Assembly: GCF_910592395.1 (NCBI RefSeq)
Contig: NC_088310.1
Location: 12,347,501 to 12,411,500, forward strand
Length of the DNA stretch: 64,000 nucleotides
Direction: 5' to 3'
Source of the DNA: Lineus longissimus
Lineage: Eukaryota > Nemertea > Pilidiophora > Heteronemertea > Lineidae
This document shows positions 21,148 through 31,360 of this stretch, in pieces. The notes under the pieces are model-generated. The model saw only the letters and a list, made by a program, of their open reading frames with translations, was not told the origin of the DNA and searched no databases. Both the position numbers and the translations under genes were made by a program. Position 1 is the stretch's first letter, and the number at the start of each line of letters is the position of its first letter.

Positions 21148-21284
21148 CTGTGTAAATCCATAGGAAATTTTGGGGGTGTGAATTGGTGCACAACATTGAC
21201 AAACTCCATAGTGTTGAAAAAATATTTTGATAACATACATTGCATTCAAATAACACTAAAAAGTAGACGAGTACTAATTTCGCA

Positions 21285-22500
21285 CACTTGAAAATATATG
21301 GACATTGACTGTCACTGGTAGTTGTAGTAGAGTAATTACATGCCATCAGCAGCACTAATTCAGACAGTTTTCGCTGTGCTTCAGTAACTGACTGGAATGA
21401 CTAAGTTTGATTGTGCTGAAATGATACATAATAACGTAAATTGCATAAACAAAATGATTACAAGATATGTACTGTCTTGAAATATATTGACAGGGACAGT
21501 CACTGGTAGTTTAGTAAATGACATGCCATCAGTTGCACTGCCTCTGACAGCTTTCGCTGTGCTTCAGTTATTGACTGGAATGACTAAGTTTGATTTTGTT
21601 GAAATGATACATAATAATATTTATTGCATAAACAAAATGATTACAAGATTTGATATGATACATAATATACATTGCATAAACAAAATGATTACAAGATTTG
21701 TACTGTCTTGAAATATATGGACAGGGACAGTCACTGGAAGTTTAGTAAATGACATGACATCAGTTGCACTGCTTCCGACAGTTTTCACTGTGCTTCAGGA
21801 ACTGACTGGAATGACTAAGTTAGGTTGGGTTGAAATGATACATAATAACATACATTGCATAAACGAAATGATTACAAGATTTGTATCGTTTTGAAATATA
21901 TCGACAGGCACAGTCACTGGTAGTTTGGTAAATTACATGCCATCAGTTGCACTGCCTCCGACAGCTTTCGATGTGCTTCAGTTATTGACTGGAATGACTA
22001 AGTTTGATTTTGTTGAAAAGATACATGATAACATACATTGCATAAACGAAATGATCACAAGATTTGTACCGTCTTGAAATATATCGACCGGGACAGTCAC
22101 TGGTAGTTTGGTAAATTACATGCCATCAGTTGCCCTGCCTCTGACAGCTTTCGCTGTGCTTCAGTTAGTGACTGGAATGACTAAGTTTAATTTTGTTGAA
22201 AAGATACATAATAACATACATTGCATAAACAAAATGATTACAAGATTTGTACTGTCTTGAAATACAGTCACTGGAAGTTTAGTATATTACATGCCATCAG
22301 TTACACTGCTTCCGACAGTTTTCACTGTGCTTCAGGAACTGACTGGAATGACTAACTTTGATTGTGTTCAAATGATGCTTAATCACATACATTGCATAAA
22401 CAAAATGATTATAATATTGCCACAGTTTTGAAATATAAAGACATCGACTGTCATTGGTAGTGGAGTTAATTACGAGGTGCACTTCTTTCGATTGGTTTTC
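21285..22500. repeat. Tandem array, ~180 bp unit, about seven copies
   Basis: Landmarks such as CTTGAAATATA, GGACAGTCACTGGTAGTTT, GACTGGAATGACTAAGTTTG and CATTGCATAAACAAAATGAT recur at spacings of about 174-186 bp. One spacing is about 232 bp because of an internal 46 bp duplication near 21,655. Copies are clearly diverged. No coding is supported. Confidence 0.85.
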
Positions 22501-23160
22501 CTGTGCCTCACTAACTGACTGGAATTGGAATGGTTGATTTAGATGTGATAGAATTAGGTTTATTTGTCAAGAAAGTTTATTTAATGTATTGTTTAGTGAG
22601 TTTGACTTTTTTCTTAGTTTAAACTTTACATTGTCGTATGAATTTAGGACGTTGTATGAATTATTTCGTTGTGCAATTTAATGAGAATGTCTCCATGGCA
22701 TTGTAGTGGAGAACACCAACAGCCTAAGACTTTGCCCGTTAATTGTGCCAGGCTGCCTACAAGATTTTTCGAGCATAAATCTCATATTTTTGGCAACAAA
22801 CTGCTCTTGAATATTGGTTCATGTGATAAGGGTTGCCCTATTTGTCCTGGTCTGGTTTTGTGCAAGTGGGGACATACTTTTTTAGGTGTCGTCCAATGAA
22901 TGTAGACATGGTTTTCATTTTGTAACCAGTGTTCTAAATTGATGTATACCATTCTTTGCAGATTCCTTTTATTGATGTTCACGACTTTTATTGCAGGAGT
23001 TCCTTTGCAGGTTGTTGGGGTTTTCGCATTTGCCTGAAGTAAAGAATTGTCTTGAGTCAATATTTTGTATGTGTTTTGATTATGTAATTACTTCATGAAG
23101 TGATCAATGATGATGATAGGGAGGCCCATGCTGTACATTATGTACACAGTGCTTGATGGT
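22501..23160. other. Intergenic, nothing supported
   Basis: AT-rich sequence after the tandem array. I see no domain, RNA gene or terminal repeats. Confidence 0.4.
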
Positions 23161-25875
23161 CAAATGGTGTCCAAGACCCAAAATAGAGATTTCAGTCTTT
23201 TTTATGGGTAAATGGGCTTAAATCATTGCATTTAGGGTTAAAACAAAGAATCATGAGGTTTTTTCCCAAAACTCATATCTTAAACCCCCAGATCCTGTTT
23301 CCATGGTTACCAAATAAGGAAAATGGCCAATTTTCAGGTTTTATTCCATATTTCAATGAATTTATGGTTGTTTTAGTGTTATTTGGCAGACTACAAAGAT
23401 GTATACCTAAAGCCTTTTTACTTTGAGATGCAGTTCAAACCAATAGGCCAGCAGGTGTGGTTGCCATGGTAACAATAGAAGCAGAAAATGGTTAATTTTG
23501 CAGAAGTATGACCGTAATGAGGTTTGATCACAAATAAAGACATGTTTCAGGCTGCTTTAAAGTAATATGGGTTGCTATTAGGATCCAGTGACTGCCTTTT
23601 GAAAAAGCCAGGTGCATGGTTTTCAGTGCACCATAAAATCCTAGTTGCACTGTTTTTTTTACCACCAACCAACTTTTCTTCTGGTATCCATCGACAACGT
23701 AAGTCTGGTGGACACGAGGTTGGCCTTAAACTTGCTTGAAATCGAAAATTTGGACAACACACGTGTACTACAGCGCAAACGGCAGCATTCTGACATATAG
23801 AAACATGTGGTCTGATTCTATTTTTACTTGTCACTAAGTGATCACGCGTCCAACCTTGTATGCAGGGTAATGTGGCTTTCTCATTGGTCGAACGTTAATT
23901 TTGTTCACAGCCTTATAAGGCACTTGAGCGCAACGCAGTATTTCTCTGAAGGAGAAAAGCTTGATGGGTTATATCCGGTACGCGCGAGACTACCGCAAAG
24001 ATATTTCCAGAACTGCGTGATTTACGTCGGAGTACCGGTATAGTATGTCTTCTCTTGAGTATATAATTTCGGCGGGAATATTGCATCTCGGCTCGTGCAC
24101 CTGCGGCAGTCGCGTCCGGTTTCTATAATTTCTGTCTATCATGGCCTAGTCTTTAGCACAAAAATAGTTCGATAATTGAAATGTCTGACTTAATGACCCC
24201 TGTGTAATTAGCATCACTTTCCACTGCGTCGCAATCATTTTTTAGGCGCGCGATTTTTCATTCACCTAAAAAGAATTGAGGTGCGCGATGGTGCGCGGGC
24301 GCGATCGCGCGCCTCAAAAGGCAGTCACTGAGGATCTAGAACTAAAACCTTCACACTTTTGAGTTACTTAGGGGCCTTGTCCAAATTATTCGCCGAAATT
24401 CACCGGCGAATTTCTGGCGAATTTACGACGAATTTACGGCGAATTTTTACAAGTTCGCCAAAATTCGCCAAAACCTCCTCAAAAATCGTCAAAAATTCGC
24501 CGGAAAGTTCGACAGAAATCGCCTAGAATTCGCCATAAAATCTCCATAAAATCGCCGAGAATTCGCCATAAAATCGCCACAAATTCGCCGGAAAATCGCC
24601 ACAAATTCGCCGGAAATTCGCCACAACTTCGCCAAAATTTCGTCGAGAAATCGCCGCTGGTATTTCAATGAACTTCGCCGAAATTCGCCGATCGAAATAT
24701 ATCTGGCTCATATTCGCCACAAATCGCTACAATCTGGCGAAAATCACCTCCTCGCCAGTTCCTCATTGCAATGTCGTAAAAATAGAAGATCTGTAGCTAC
24801 CTTGTGTTGGATTATAAAAAATATTGGCCAAAAATAGTACATCCACTGTCAATGTAGAACTGACTGTTCAATGCACGTCTACAGAGCAAAAACATTATAA
24901 TTATTACTATAGTCCAGGTAACCTCGACCGCCGGGGCTGCGTCGATTCACTAGGAATAAACCCCAATGTACAGCCAATGTACAGAGCACTGAGAAATACT
25001 GAACGCTCCGGTATTCAGTAGGCACGAGGATACCTGGGAATCCCCTGCCTAATACCATTAGTCCCCACGGTGGCGCTGAAGTCGCTGCCTTGGGATCTCA
25101 CTTATGTTCGTTTATCTGGTTGCGCCGTGTATCGTAGGATAGGAATCACCATTACAGAAATCTCTCTGTTCTCCATTGGACGTACAATGAGGAGGATGAC
25201 GATACAAAGAACAGGGTGAGCTGCGACTGCTTTCTGGTAAAAAAATGCGCCCAAAAATACGGAAATTCGCCAGATTTCGGCGATTTTCACTTCGCCTCTC
25301 CTCGTCGAAATTTGCCTGGTATAAATTTCGCCAACGTTCAATGATAAAAACTCGTCGAAAAATCGTCGGGAATTCGCCGAAAGTTCGCCTGAAATTCGCC
25401 TGCAATTCGCCTGAAATTCGCCATAAAATCGCCGCTAATTCGCCGATAATTCGCCATAAATTCGCCGAAATTAGCCTTCAAAATCGCCCAAACTTCGCCA
25501 AACATCGTCAGAACTTCGCCAAAATTCGCCGGAGACTTTCGGCGAATTTAAGGCGAATTTGTGGCGTTTTTGGGGCGAATTACGGCGAATTTCGGCGAAT
25601 AATTTGGACAAGGCCCCTTAAGTCAAATGGATGTGGTTGTCATGGCAATGAAGATGCCGAAATAAGCAGCATTTGCTCGATTTTGGGGCTTAATTCAAAA
25701 TTTAGGCATCTTTAAGGTTGCTTTTAACTACCACTACTACTACAAGGAGTCAAATCTTTAGCCCTTCTCCTCTCACATGGTTGCAGGTCACACTTATAGT
25801 CCAAAGAATGGTTGCCATGGTAACAGAAATGCAGAAATTTGGAGAATTTTGACTTTTCAGAAGATATCTACATTT
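23161..25875. repeat. Degenerate ~165 bp repeats with a CCATGGTAAC core (interrupted by a MITE)
   Basis: Diverged copies centred on GTTGCCATGGTAAC-like palindromes occur near 23,297, 23,458, 25,636 and 25,808. Each is followed by GAAATGCAGAAA-like and TTTTGCAG-like text. The last two follow directly after the MITE at 24,371-25,617. Near 24,290 is a GC-rich palindrome (GGGCGCGATCGCGCGCC). No gene is supported. Confidence 0.45.
24371..25617. mobile_element. MITE-like element built from arrays of AATTCGCC, TTA duplication
   Basis: Both ends carry GGGGCCTTGTCCAAATTATT and continue identical for 31 bp in inverted orientation, with TTA outside each end (24,368-24,370; 25,618-25,620). Inside each arm are several hundred bases of imperfect AATTCGCC octamers, tens of copies per arm, mostly in opposite orientation in the two arms, so the element can fold into a long hairpin. 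The middle ~500 bp is unrelated. The 3 bp TTA site and GGGGC terminus fit PIF/Harbinger. Apparent ORFs in the arms are by-products of the repeats. Confidence 0.88.
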
Positions 25876-25876
25876 T

Positions 25877-25931
25877 TAGCTCAGCTGAAAAGCTGAGCTA
25901 TTCATATGAGTAAATGGTAGAATGAGTGTCC

Positions 25932-25982
<51 letters not shown>

Positions 25983-26330
25983 CGTTAAACAGGCACGTTT
26001 CAAAACTATGGCGGATAGGCGATAGATTTTCCCTCTGAGGCGTTGAGACCCTTCAGGACTCCTGAATAGACCAAATGTGGGTCCGGCAGGATGAGCGGTT
26101 TGGCCACTAGGTGGCACCGAGCGAAATTTTCCAAAAACTTTTCCAGCAGCTGATTTCTCAGTTGGGGATCATGAATCAAATCTAATTTTATAGAGCAAAG
26201 CTTTCTCTTTCATTATCAATAGGCGTAGTTCATGAATTTCTCACCAGGTGGTGTTACTGGCGCAATTTAGTGAGCACCCTCCAAGAAGAGCATTTTAAAT
26301 TTCGCGCGAGTTATCCCACGTCCAATCACA
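25877..26330 (+). repeat. Hairpin-headed dispersed repeat, copy 1
   Basis: It starts TTTTTAGCTCAGCTGAAAAG, whose AGCTCAGCT and AGCTGAGCT arms form a hairpin, then a (GTCT)n microsatellite (25,930-25,981), then TCCGTTAAACAGGCACGTTT and a body with GGCCACTAGGTGGCACC. The same layout occurs at 43,028 and, on the minus strand, at 58,446. Its right end is not defined. Confidence 0.65.
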
Positions 26331-26382
26331 CGTGCAGCGAACGTAACGTCTCGAGTCTGCGCAGTTCAGACGTAAGGAGACC

Positions 26383-27163
26383 ATGCTATGGAATAGATCG
26401 CGTTCTGTCAATTCAGAGGTAAGTTCTCATTAAATTCACAATTTCATAGGCGATAATATTTGGCTGCTTGTGTTATTGCATGTTGATGACATTAGGGAAG
26501 GCTTGGATTGTTTAATTGGATGTAATTAATTTGAAATAGTTCGTCGACGATCGTTGAAAAACGATCTGCGAAATGCAGCTTGGTTGGTCTGAGAAACGAT
26601 GTCAAAGTCCGGCTTTAAATCATGGATTTCTCAACAAATAACTCTTGTCACATAGCAGAACTAATGTGAATAAACAAGACAATAATAAACATCGTTCTGA
26701 TATCATCGGGTAAGGTTGCCAATGTACATAAACAGTGTAATTGAGGATCGACTCCAGCGATTTGAAATGTCAACAAACAATAAATGCGATAGCTGATACA
26801 CACTGACACTTGCACACTGTACATAGCACAATGCTTCAAACGGGGCCGATTCATCACTCTTATCACAATGTATTCCCAATCATATCAATGAACTTCCTTG
26901 ATCATTCGGCCCTAGCGCCTTATCAGTTGTTGTTGGCCTTGTATTTTGATATAAAACTTGGCTAGCTTACCTATTCTATCAAAATTAAAATGTTATCTCC
27001 TCATCATGTTTTGCAGGACAGGAATGATCTGCAGCTGCATTTGAACATATTTGGTGACCACATCTCAAAGATGACCAAGAGAGAGGATCGAGCTATGACT
27101 TTGCACATCCCATCGACTTCGGTGTTCACCAGTGCAATCATCAGAAGAGCCAGGCAATTCTAG
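26383..27163 (+). CDS. Possible two-exon micro-gene (about 61 aa)
   Basis: Exon 1 (26,383-26,418) begins MLWNRSRSVNSE and ends at a strong donor (GAG/GTAAGT). Exon 2 (27,017-27,163) follows a good acceptor (TTTTGCAG), stays in frame (DRNDLQLHLNIFGDH to IIRRARQF) and stops at TAG. AATAAA lies at 27,208-27,213. Upstream is CpG-rich sequence with a CCAAT-like box near 26,331. The product is Arg-rich with no family I recognise. It could be a real small gene, a spliced non-coding RNA with a chance ORF, or a retained start of a larger gene. Confidence 0.42.
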
Positions 27164-27342
27164 TATTCAAGTATTTCATTCTGTAATACTTACCTCAAAA
27201 TTTACTAAATAAAGAAAACCACATGTGGCAGTTGGTTAAAAAAATCAAGTCTATCTGTTTAAAGTTTTTACTTGCTATCATTATTATCAACATTTCAATG
27301 GTGGCATTCTGCTAAGGTTTGTTAAGAGTTTCACTTGACTTA

Positions 27343-28995
27343 AGCAGGGTGTACACTAGTAAAATATTAGCAACATTTTACCAACATTTTACCAACATTT
27401 TACCAACATTTTACCAACATTTTACCAACATTTTTACAACAATTTTGCAACAAGCCCTTCAAGGCCCTGTGTTCACTAGCAACAAATTAGCAACATTTTT
27501 ACAACATGTTGGTAAATTGTTGCAAACTTTTTAGTGGGAACAAAGGGAAATAGGTATTTTGGAGGGAAAATGGATGATTCCAAGGAGAGAAGATGTGTTT
27601 TGAGTGCTTCTGCAGCAATTTTAGCTGTCATTGTTGAGAGACGGAAGAGGCGGCGAAATAACCAAAGAGAATATGGACCAGGCCCTGGATCAAAATGAGG
27701 GTGGATGATGGGGCATACCACTGCCTGTTAAGGCCGCGTATCCATAGGGTATGCCCTTGTGTAGTGTGGCGTTATGGCGTAACAGCCTTGTGACCTGGCG
27801 CTATAGCTGCGCTTACACCACGATATATTGGTGGACCAATTGCACTTACACCACCACATTGCCGCGACAAATTGGTTCGGCAATCCATTGCCGATACAAA
27901 TTGCCGAGCGAATTTGTCCCACCAAGCTTGATGGTCCAAATCGCCCGGCTTGTTAAAAGCTCGGCTTTGTCGGCTTTGTCGTTCTGCTTATTGTTTGCGC
28001 GCCATCTGTAGCCGGATTTTATAACTAGCTGCAGCGCTGGTGTAAGCGCTTGGTGGATTTTCGATGGTGCGGCATTGGTTCCCGAACCAAGATTGGTGGT
28101 CCATTTTCAGGTGGTGTAAGTGCGGCTTATGCCCTGCGTCTCCATTGGATATTCCTTTTTGGTCATGTAGGCCTTTGTAGTCCTCATTTTGCAGCGGTCA
28201 ATCGCGTTTATCCGCACGCTGTCATTATTTCAGAAGACAATTTCTTATGAATATTGAAAATGAAAATACAAGTAACTTGTATTTTCATTTGCAACATCAA
28301 ATTGACATGTACATGTATATAAAACCTGACTTTTAAGCAACAAATTACAGGTTCGTGCTTGTTATGATAATCATCAGTTTCGGGGTCCCAGAGTAGTTCC
28401 CGTTGATGAACCTCTTGAATTAATTTCGCCTCAGACATTGCTTCCGTGTTGTTCCCTCGCAAAAGAATGGACATGTTCAATCCCAATATGGGCCTATATT
28501 CCCAATCCACAGTGCATATATGCCCGCAATGTGACACGGCATGGGAACGATCAATAACACCAACGAAGGTTCATTGTCCGTGTGGCGCGCCAGGCGGTAA
28601 AAAGGGAATGTTGTGCAGGGCACGGAACAGCCTATGGATACGCAGCCTAAAGGAGTTGCGGCTGACTGACAAGCCGTCATACAAAAACTTCTAGAAAAGG
28701 TTTCATCACCCTACGAAGCAAGACACTCACTTGAGAGTTGCTATACCTGCTTCTTGTTCAAGTCACATGAACTCCGGTAGATCACATGACGCAAATCCTA
28801 TTTCTGATTGGCTGAAGAGTTTGCAACATTTTTACAACATGCAACAAAGAATTGCATTGCATTTAATTTGCAACAATTTTACAACATGTTGTAAGACGCG
28901 TTTTGCTCTGTACACACTACGCAACATTTTTGCAACATTTGTTGCAACTGGAAATGTAAAAATGTTGCTAATATTTTACTAGTGTACACAGGCCT
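27343..28995 (+). mobile_element. Non-autonomous Harbinger-like element with subterminal ACAACATTTT repeats
   Basis: Inverted termini share GTGTACACTAGTAAAATATT plus AGCAACATTTT; the outermost ~10 bp are poorly matched. TTA flanks both sides (27,340-27,342; 28,996-28,998). The left arm has five or more TACCAACATTT repeats and the right arm similar ACAACATTTT units. From 27,570 the plus strand reads MDDSKERRCVLSASAA and VIVERRKRRR, resembling the N-terminus of Harbinger nucleases, but it stops after about 45 codons. The transposase is otherwise gone. A 323 bp MITE is nested inside. Confidence 0.7.
27805..28127. mobile_element. 323 bp MITE nested in the Harbinger-like element
   Basis: Ends AGCTGCGCTTACACCAC and its inverted partner (28,111-28,127, two mismatches), with TAT on both outer sides. 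A second inner inverted pair (TTGGTGGACCAAT against ATTGGTGGTCCAT) extends the hairpin. No coding. Confidence 0.72.
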
Positions 28996-28998
28996 TTA

Positions 28999-30805
28999 GG
29001 CAATAATGTTACCCTTTTAGTTAGGGAAACTGGTGCCTTCTGCATTAGGTGGACCCCACTTACTCATCTGTCAGACCGGCCTCACACGTCGGCAGTAGAG
29101 TTTAAGGTCCAGTCTGCGAGATTTACCCATTTCTACCCAGCCAAAAGCGGGTGATTGGGCTAGTCTCTCCATGTGATTCAATTCGCATGGATTCTTGTGT
29201 CCCGGTGCTGAAAGGATCCCTCCACAAGGGCAGACTACATCCGGTGGCACTGAAGTATGGAAGAAAGACAGAAGACGACCAATTTGCGAAAAGGATCATC
29301 ATCATCATCATCATGGTAACAGCTGAGGATGAATCATGTTGCTGTGTCATATTGATGGTCCAATATAGGTTAGGTTATCTGTTTGCGCACACATTGCAAG
29401 GGTGGAGCTTGCTTGAAGTAGATTGCGCCAGTCTACCGCAATTCACTGTTACACATCCAGAAGCTAATATCCTTAGGCTTTGAGTCCTTAGTTTAGTAGA
29501 GTTTGACGAGTAATGTAATATATACGAACAACGCAGCAACAACTCAGCTGAGCGCCAGGCCCTTGGGCCTCTTGTTCGATGTCAAAAGCCCTATTAACTG
29601 GGTTAAAATATATTGGTTGTGAATAAATGCGGATATGGCCATAATTGTGGCTACTGACAGATAAGATATCATCAGGATAGGGCACCAGTTCCATGGCGGA
29701 AGCACAGTTTGTAGCAAGGCCACTTAAATTTTGAATGTTGAAAGACTGTTTTTTTTTCACAGCAGTCTGATGGTACCCTTTTAAACAAGCATATAACTGT
29801 TTATATTTTGAAAATCGGGTGACTGGTTCTCAAGATATAGCAAATTAAAGGTGCCGAAACAGGCCTTGTTTTGGTCCGGTTCAACTTATAAGGTCTAAGG
29901 GATTAGCCTTAGATTGGCTGAGGGGGACTCTGTTAATGATTTCGAGGGATTTCTTGCATTTAACATAAGAAAATCAACTGAAAAGCAGATTAACTTACTA
30001 ATATTTACTGAATTTTGATAAAAATTACTGATCTATGTTAAAATTTGACGAGAAACGCGTTCGCGGGCTCAGATTTGAGATCGGCCAATCAGGAGAGGAC
30101 ACGTAATTTGCATAAATTATGTTAATTCGATACCACAGATTCATTACAAAAGAGAGAAATGGTGTTAAGTTGATTGCCAAGATGTTAATTCAGCAAATAA
30201 TAGTCAGGTATCATTGAACTTTGGTCAAACCTTCCAATTCTAGCGAAAAATCGAAAAATATCCCTAAAATGGCGGCCATCTTGATTCAAAATGGCCGCCA
30301 GCACCAGAAAACCTCTTACATCCATTGTTTAAAACGAATCAATTAATGAGTAATTCAAAAAAAGAAAACACAATTTCAGTATTGTGCATTCAATCCTTAA
30401 AGAGAGGTTCATAGAACACTGAATATTTTTCTACGATGGCGGCCATTTTGTTGCAAGATTGAAAATTCAAAATGGCCGCCGTGTATATATTATTTCGAGA
30501 ATCTTTGCCCAATTTTGAAATATGGCATGTGATATATCAAAATGCAGCTTAGAACACTGGCAATAAAGTTCTCGGACTGAACTGCAGCTATTATTCTACA
30601 GCAACAAATTAATGTAACATAAACTGTTGCAGACATCTTGATTTGAAAAAGCTGTTCGTAAGATTTAAAAGCGCAACTGACTATTGAGGAGAACGTGAGA
30701 ATTAACTTTGAAATGCCGCCACAAAAAAATGTTAATCACTGTCAATAGATTTCAAGGCAGGTCAAAGAGTCACATGAATGAGAATTGGAATTCTTTGTAC
30801 TAGCA
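28999..30805. other. Intergenic, repeat-derived, no supported gene
   Basis: It contains an (ATC)n run near 29,298, a GGCCCTTGGGCC hairpin near 29,560 and two palindromic AAAATGGCGGCC-type blocks (30,269-30,300 and 30,436-30,481). No ORF with domain support is visible. Confidence 0.45.
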
Positions 30806-31179
30806 TCAGTCTAAATCAGTGTTGTCAAAGTACAGTTTTTTGAAAAGTGAATAGATATCAGAAATATCATCCATTGTTTTTTTGGCGATCGACCAGATCC
30901 TTCCTGTAGTGGTGGTAACTTCAATGCTGCTGGAGAGGATGAACTTTGGCATAACATTCTGCTGGTCTTCGCCGCTTGGCCAGGTGAATTCCTCTTTTCT
31001 TCTGGAATTGGTAGGAAAGTCAACCAACGCCATGACATCACACTCATCATCCATCCCATCATTGCTCCCTTCGGCTGCCTCTCTTGTCTCTTGTGTTATC
31101 ATCTTGACTACAGTTCCTGAGGAGAACAAAATTTGATTATAAGAATTCAATATTATTTGGTAAACTTTCATAGTCTTCT

Positions 31180-31360
31180 GAACATGAAGACTAAACAGTA
31201 TCAAGTACAAGTAAGTGGATGGTTTGTTTTTATTTCATTGAGTAACTATTTCATTAATCCTTTAATTTCACTGGCAATTGTAACAAAAGAAAAGGGGACA
31301 TTTTCAACTTGCCTGGATACCAGTCGTCTTGGTAAGCAACAGCTACCCATTTTCCAACCT
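31180..31360. repeat. 181 bp target-site duplication, left copy
   Basis: Direct repeat of 33,787-33,967 with one A/G difference, abutting the 5'-truncated end of LINE-1. It contains the end of gene B's core exon and part of the following intron. Confidence 0.85.

Noticed and set aside
21285-22500. Regularly spaced repeats considered as a CRISPR-like array
   Set aside because: Units are ~180 bp, diverged and contiguous with no unique spacers, and the DNA is animal nuclear.
24523-24720. ORFs rich in repeated RISAKF/ANFRRI/ANLWRF words inside the AATTCGCC arms
   Set aside because: They are the octamer repeat read in frame; both strands and both arms give similar false ORFs and no domain is present.
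25902-26117. ORF with TDRQTDRQ repeats
   Set aside because: It is the (GTCT)n microsatellite translated; not a protein.
31133-31360. LINE-1 ORF start at 31,133
   Set aside because: The first ~75 codons lie in the target duplication and gene B intron; the frame is open there by chance.
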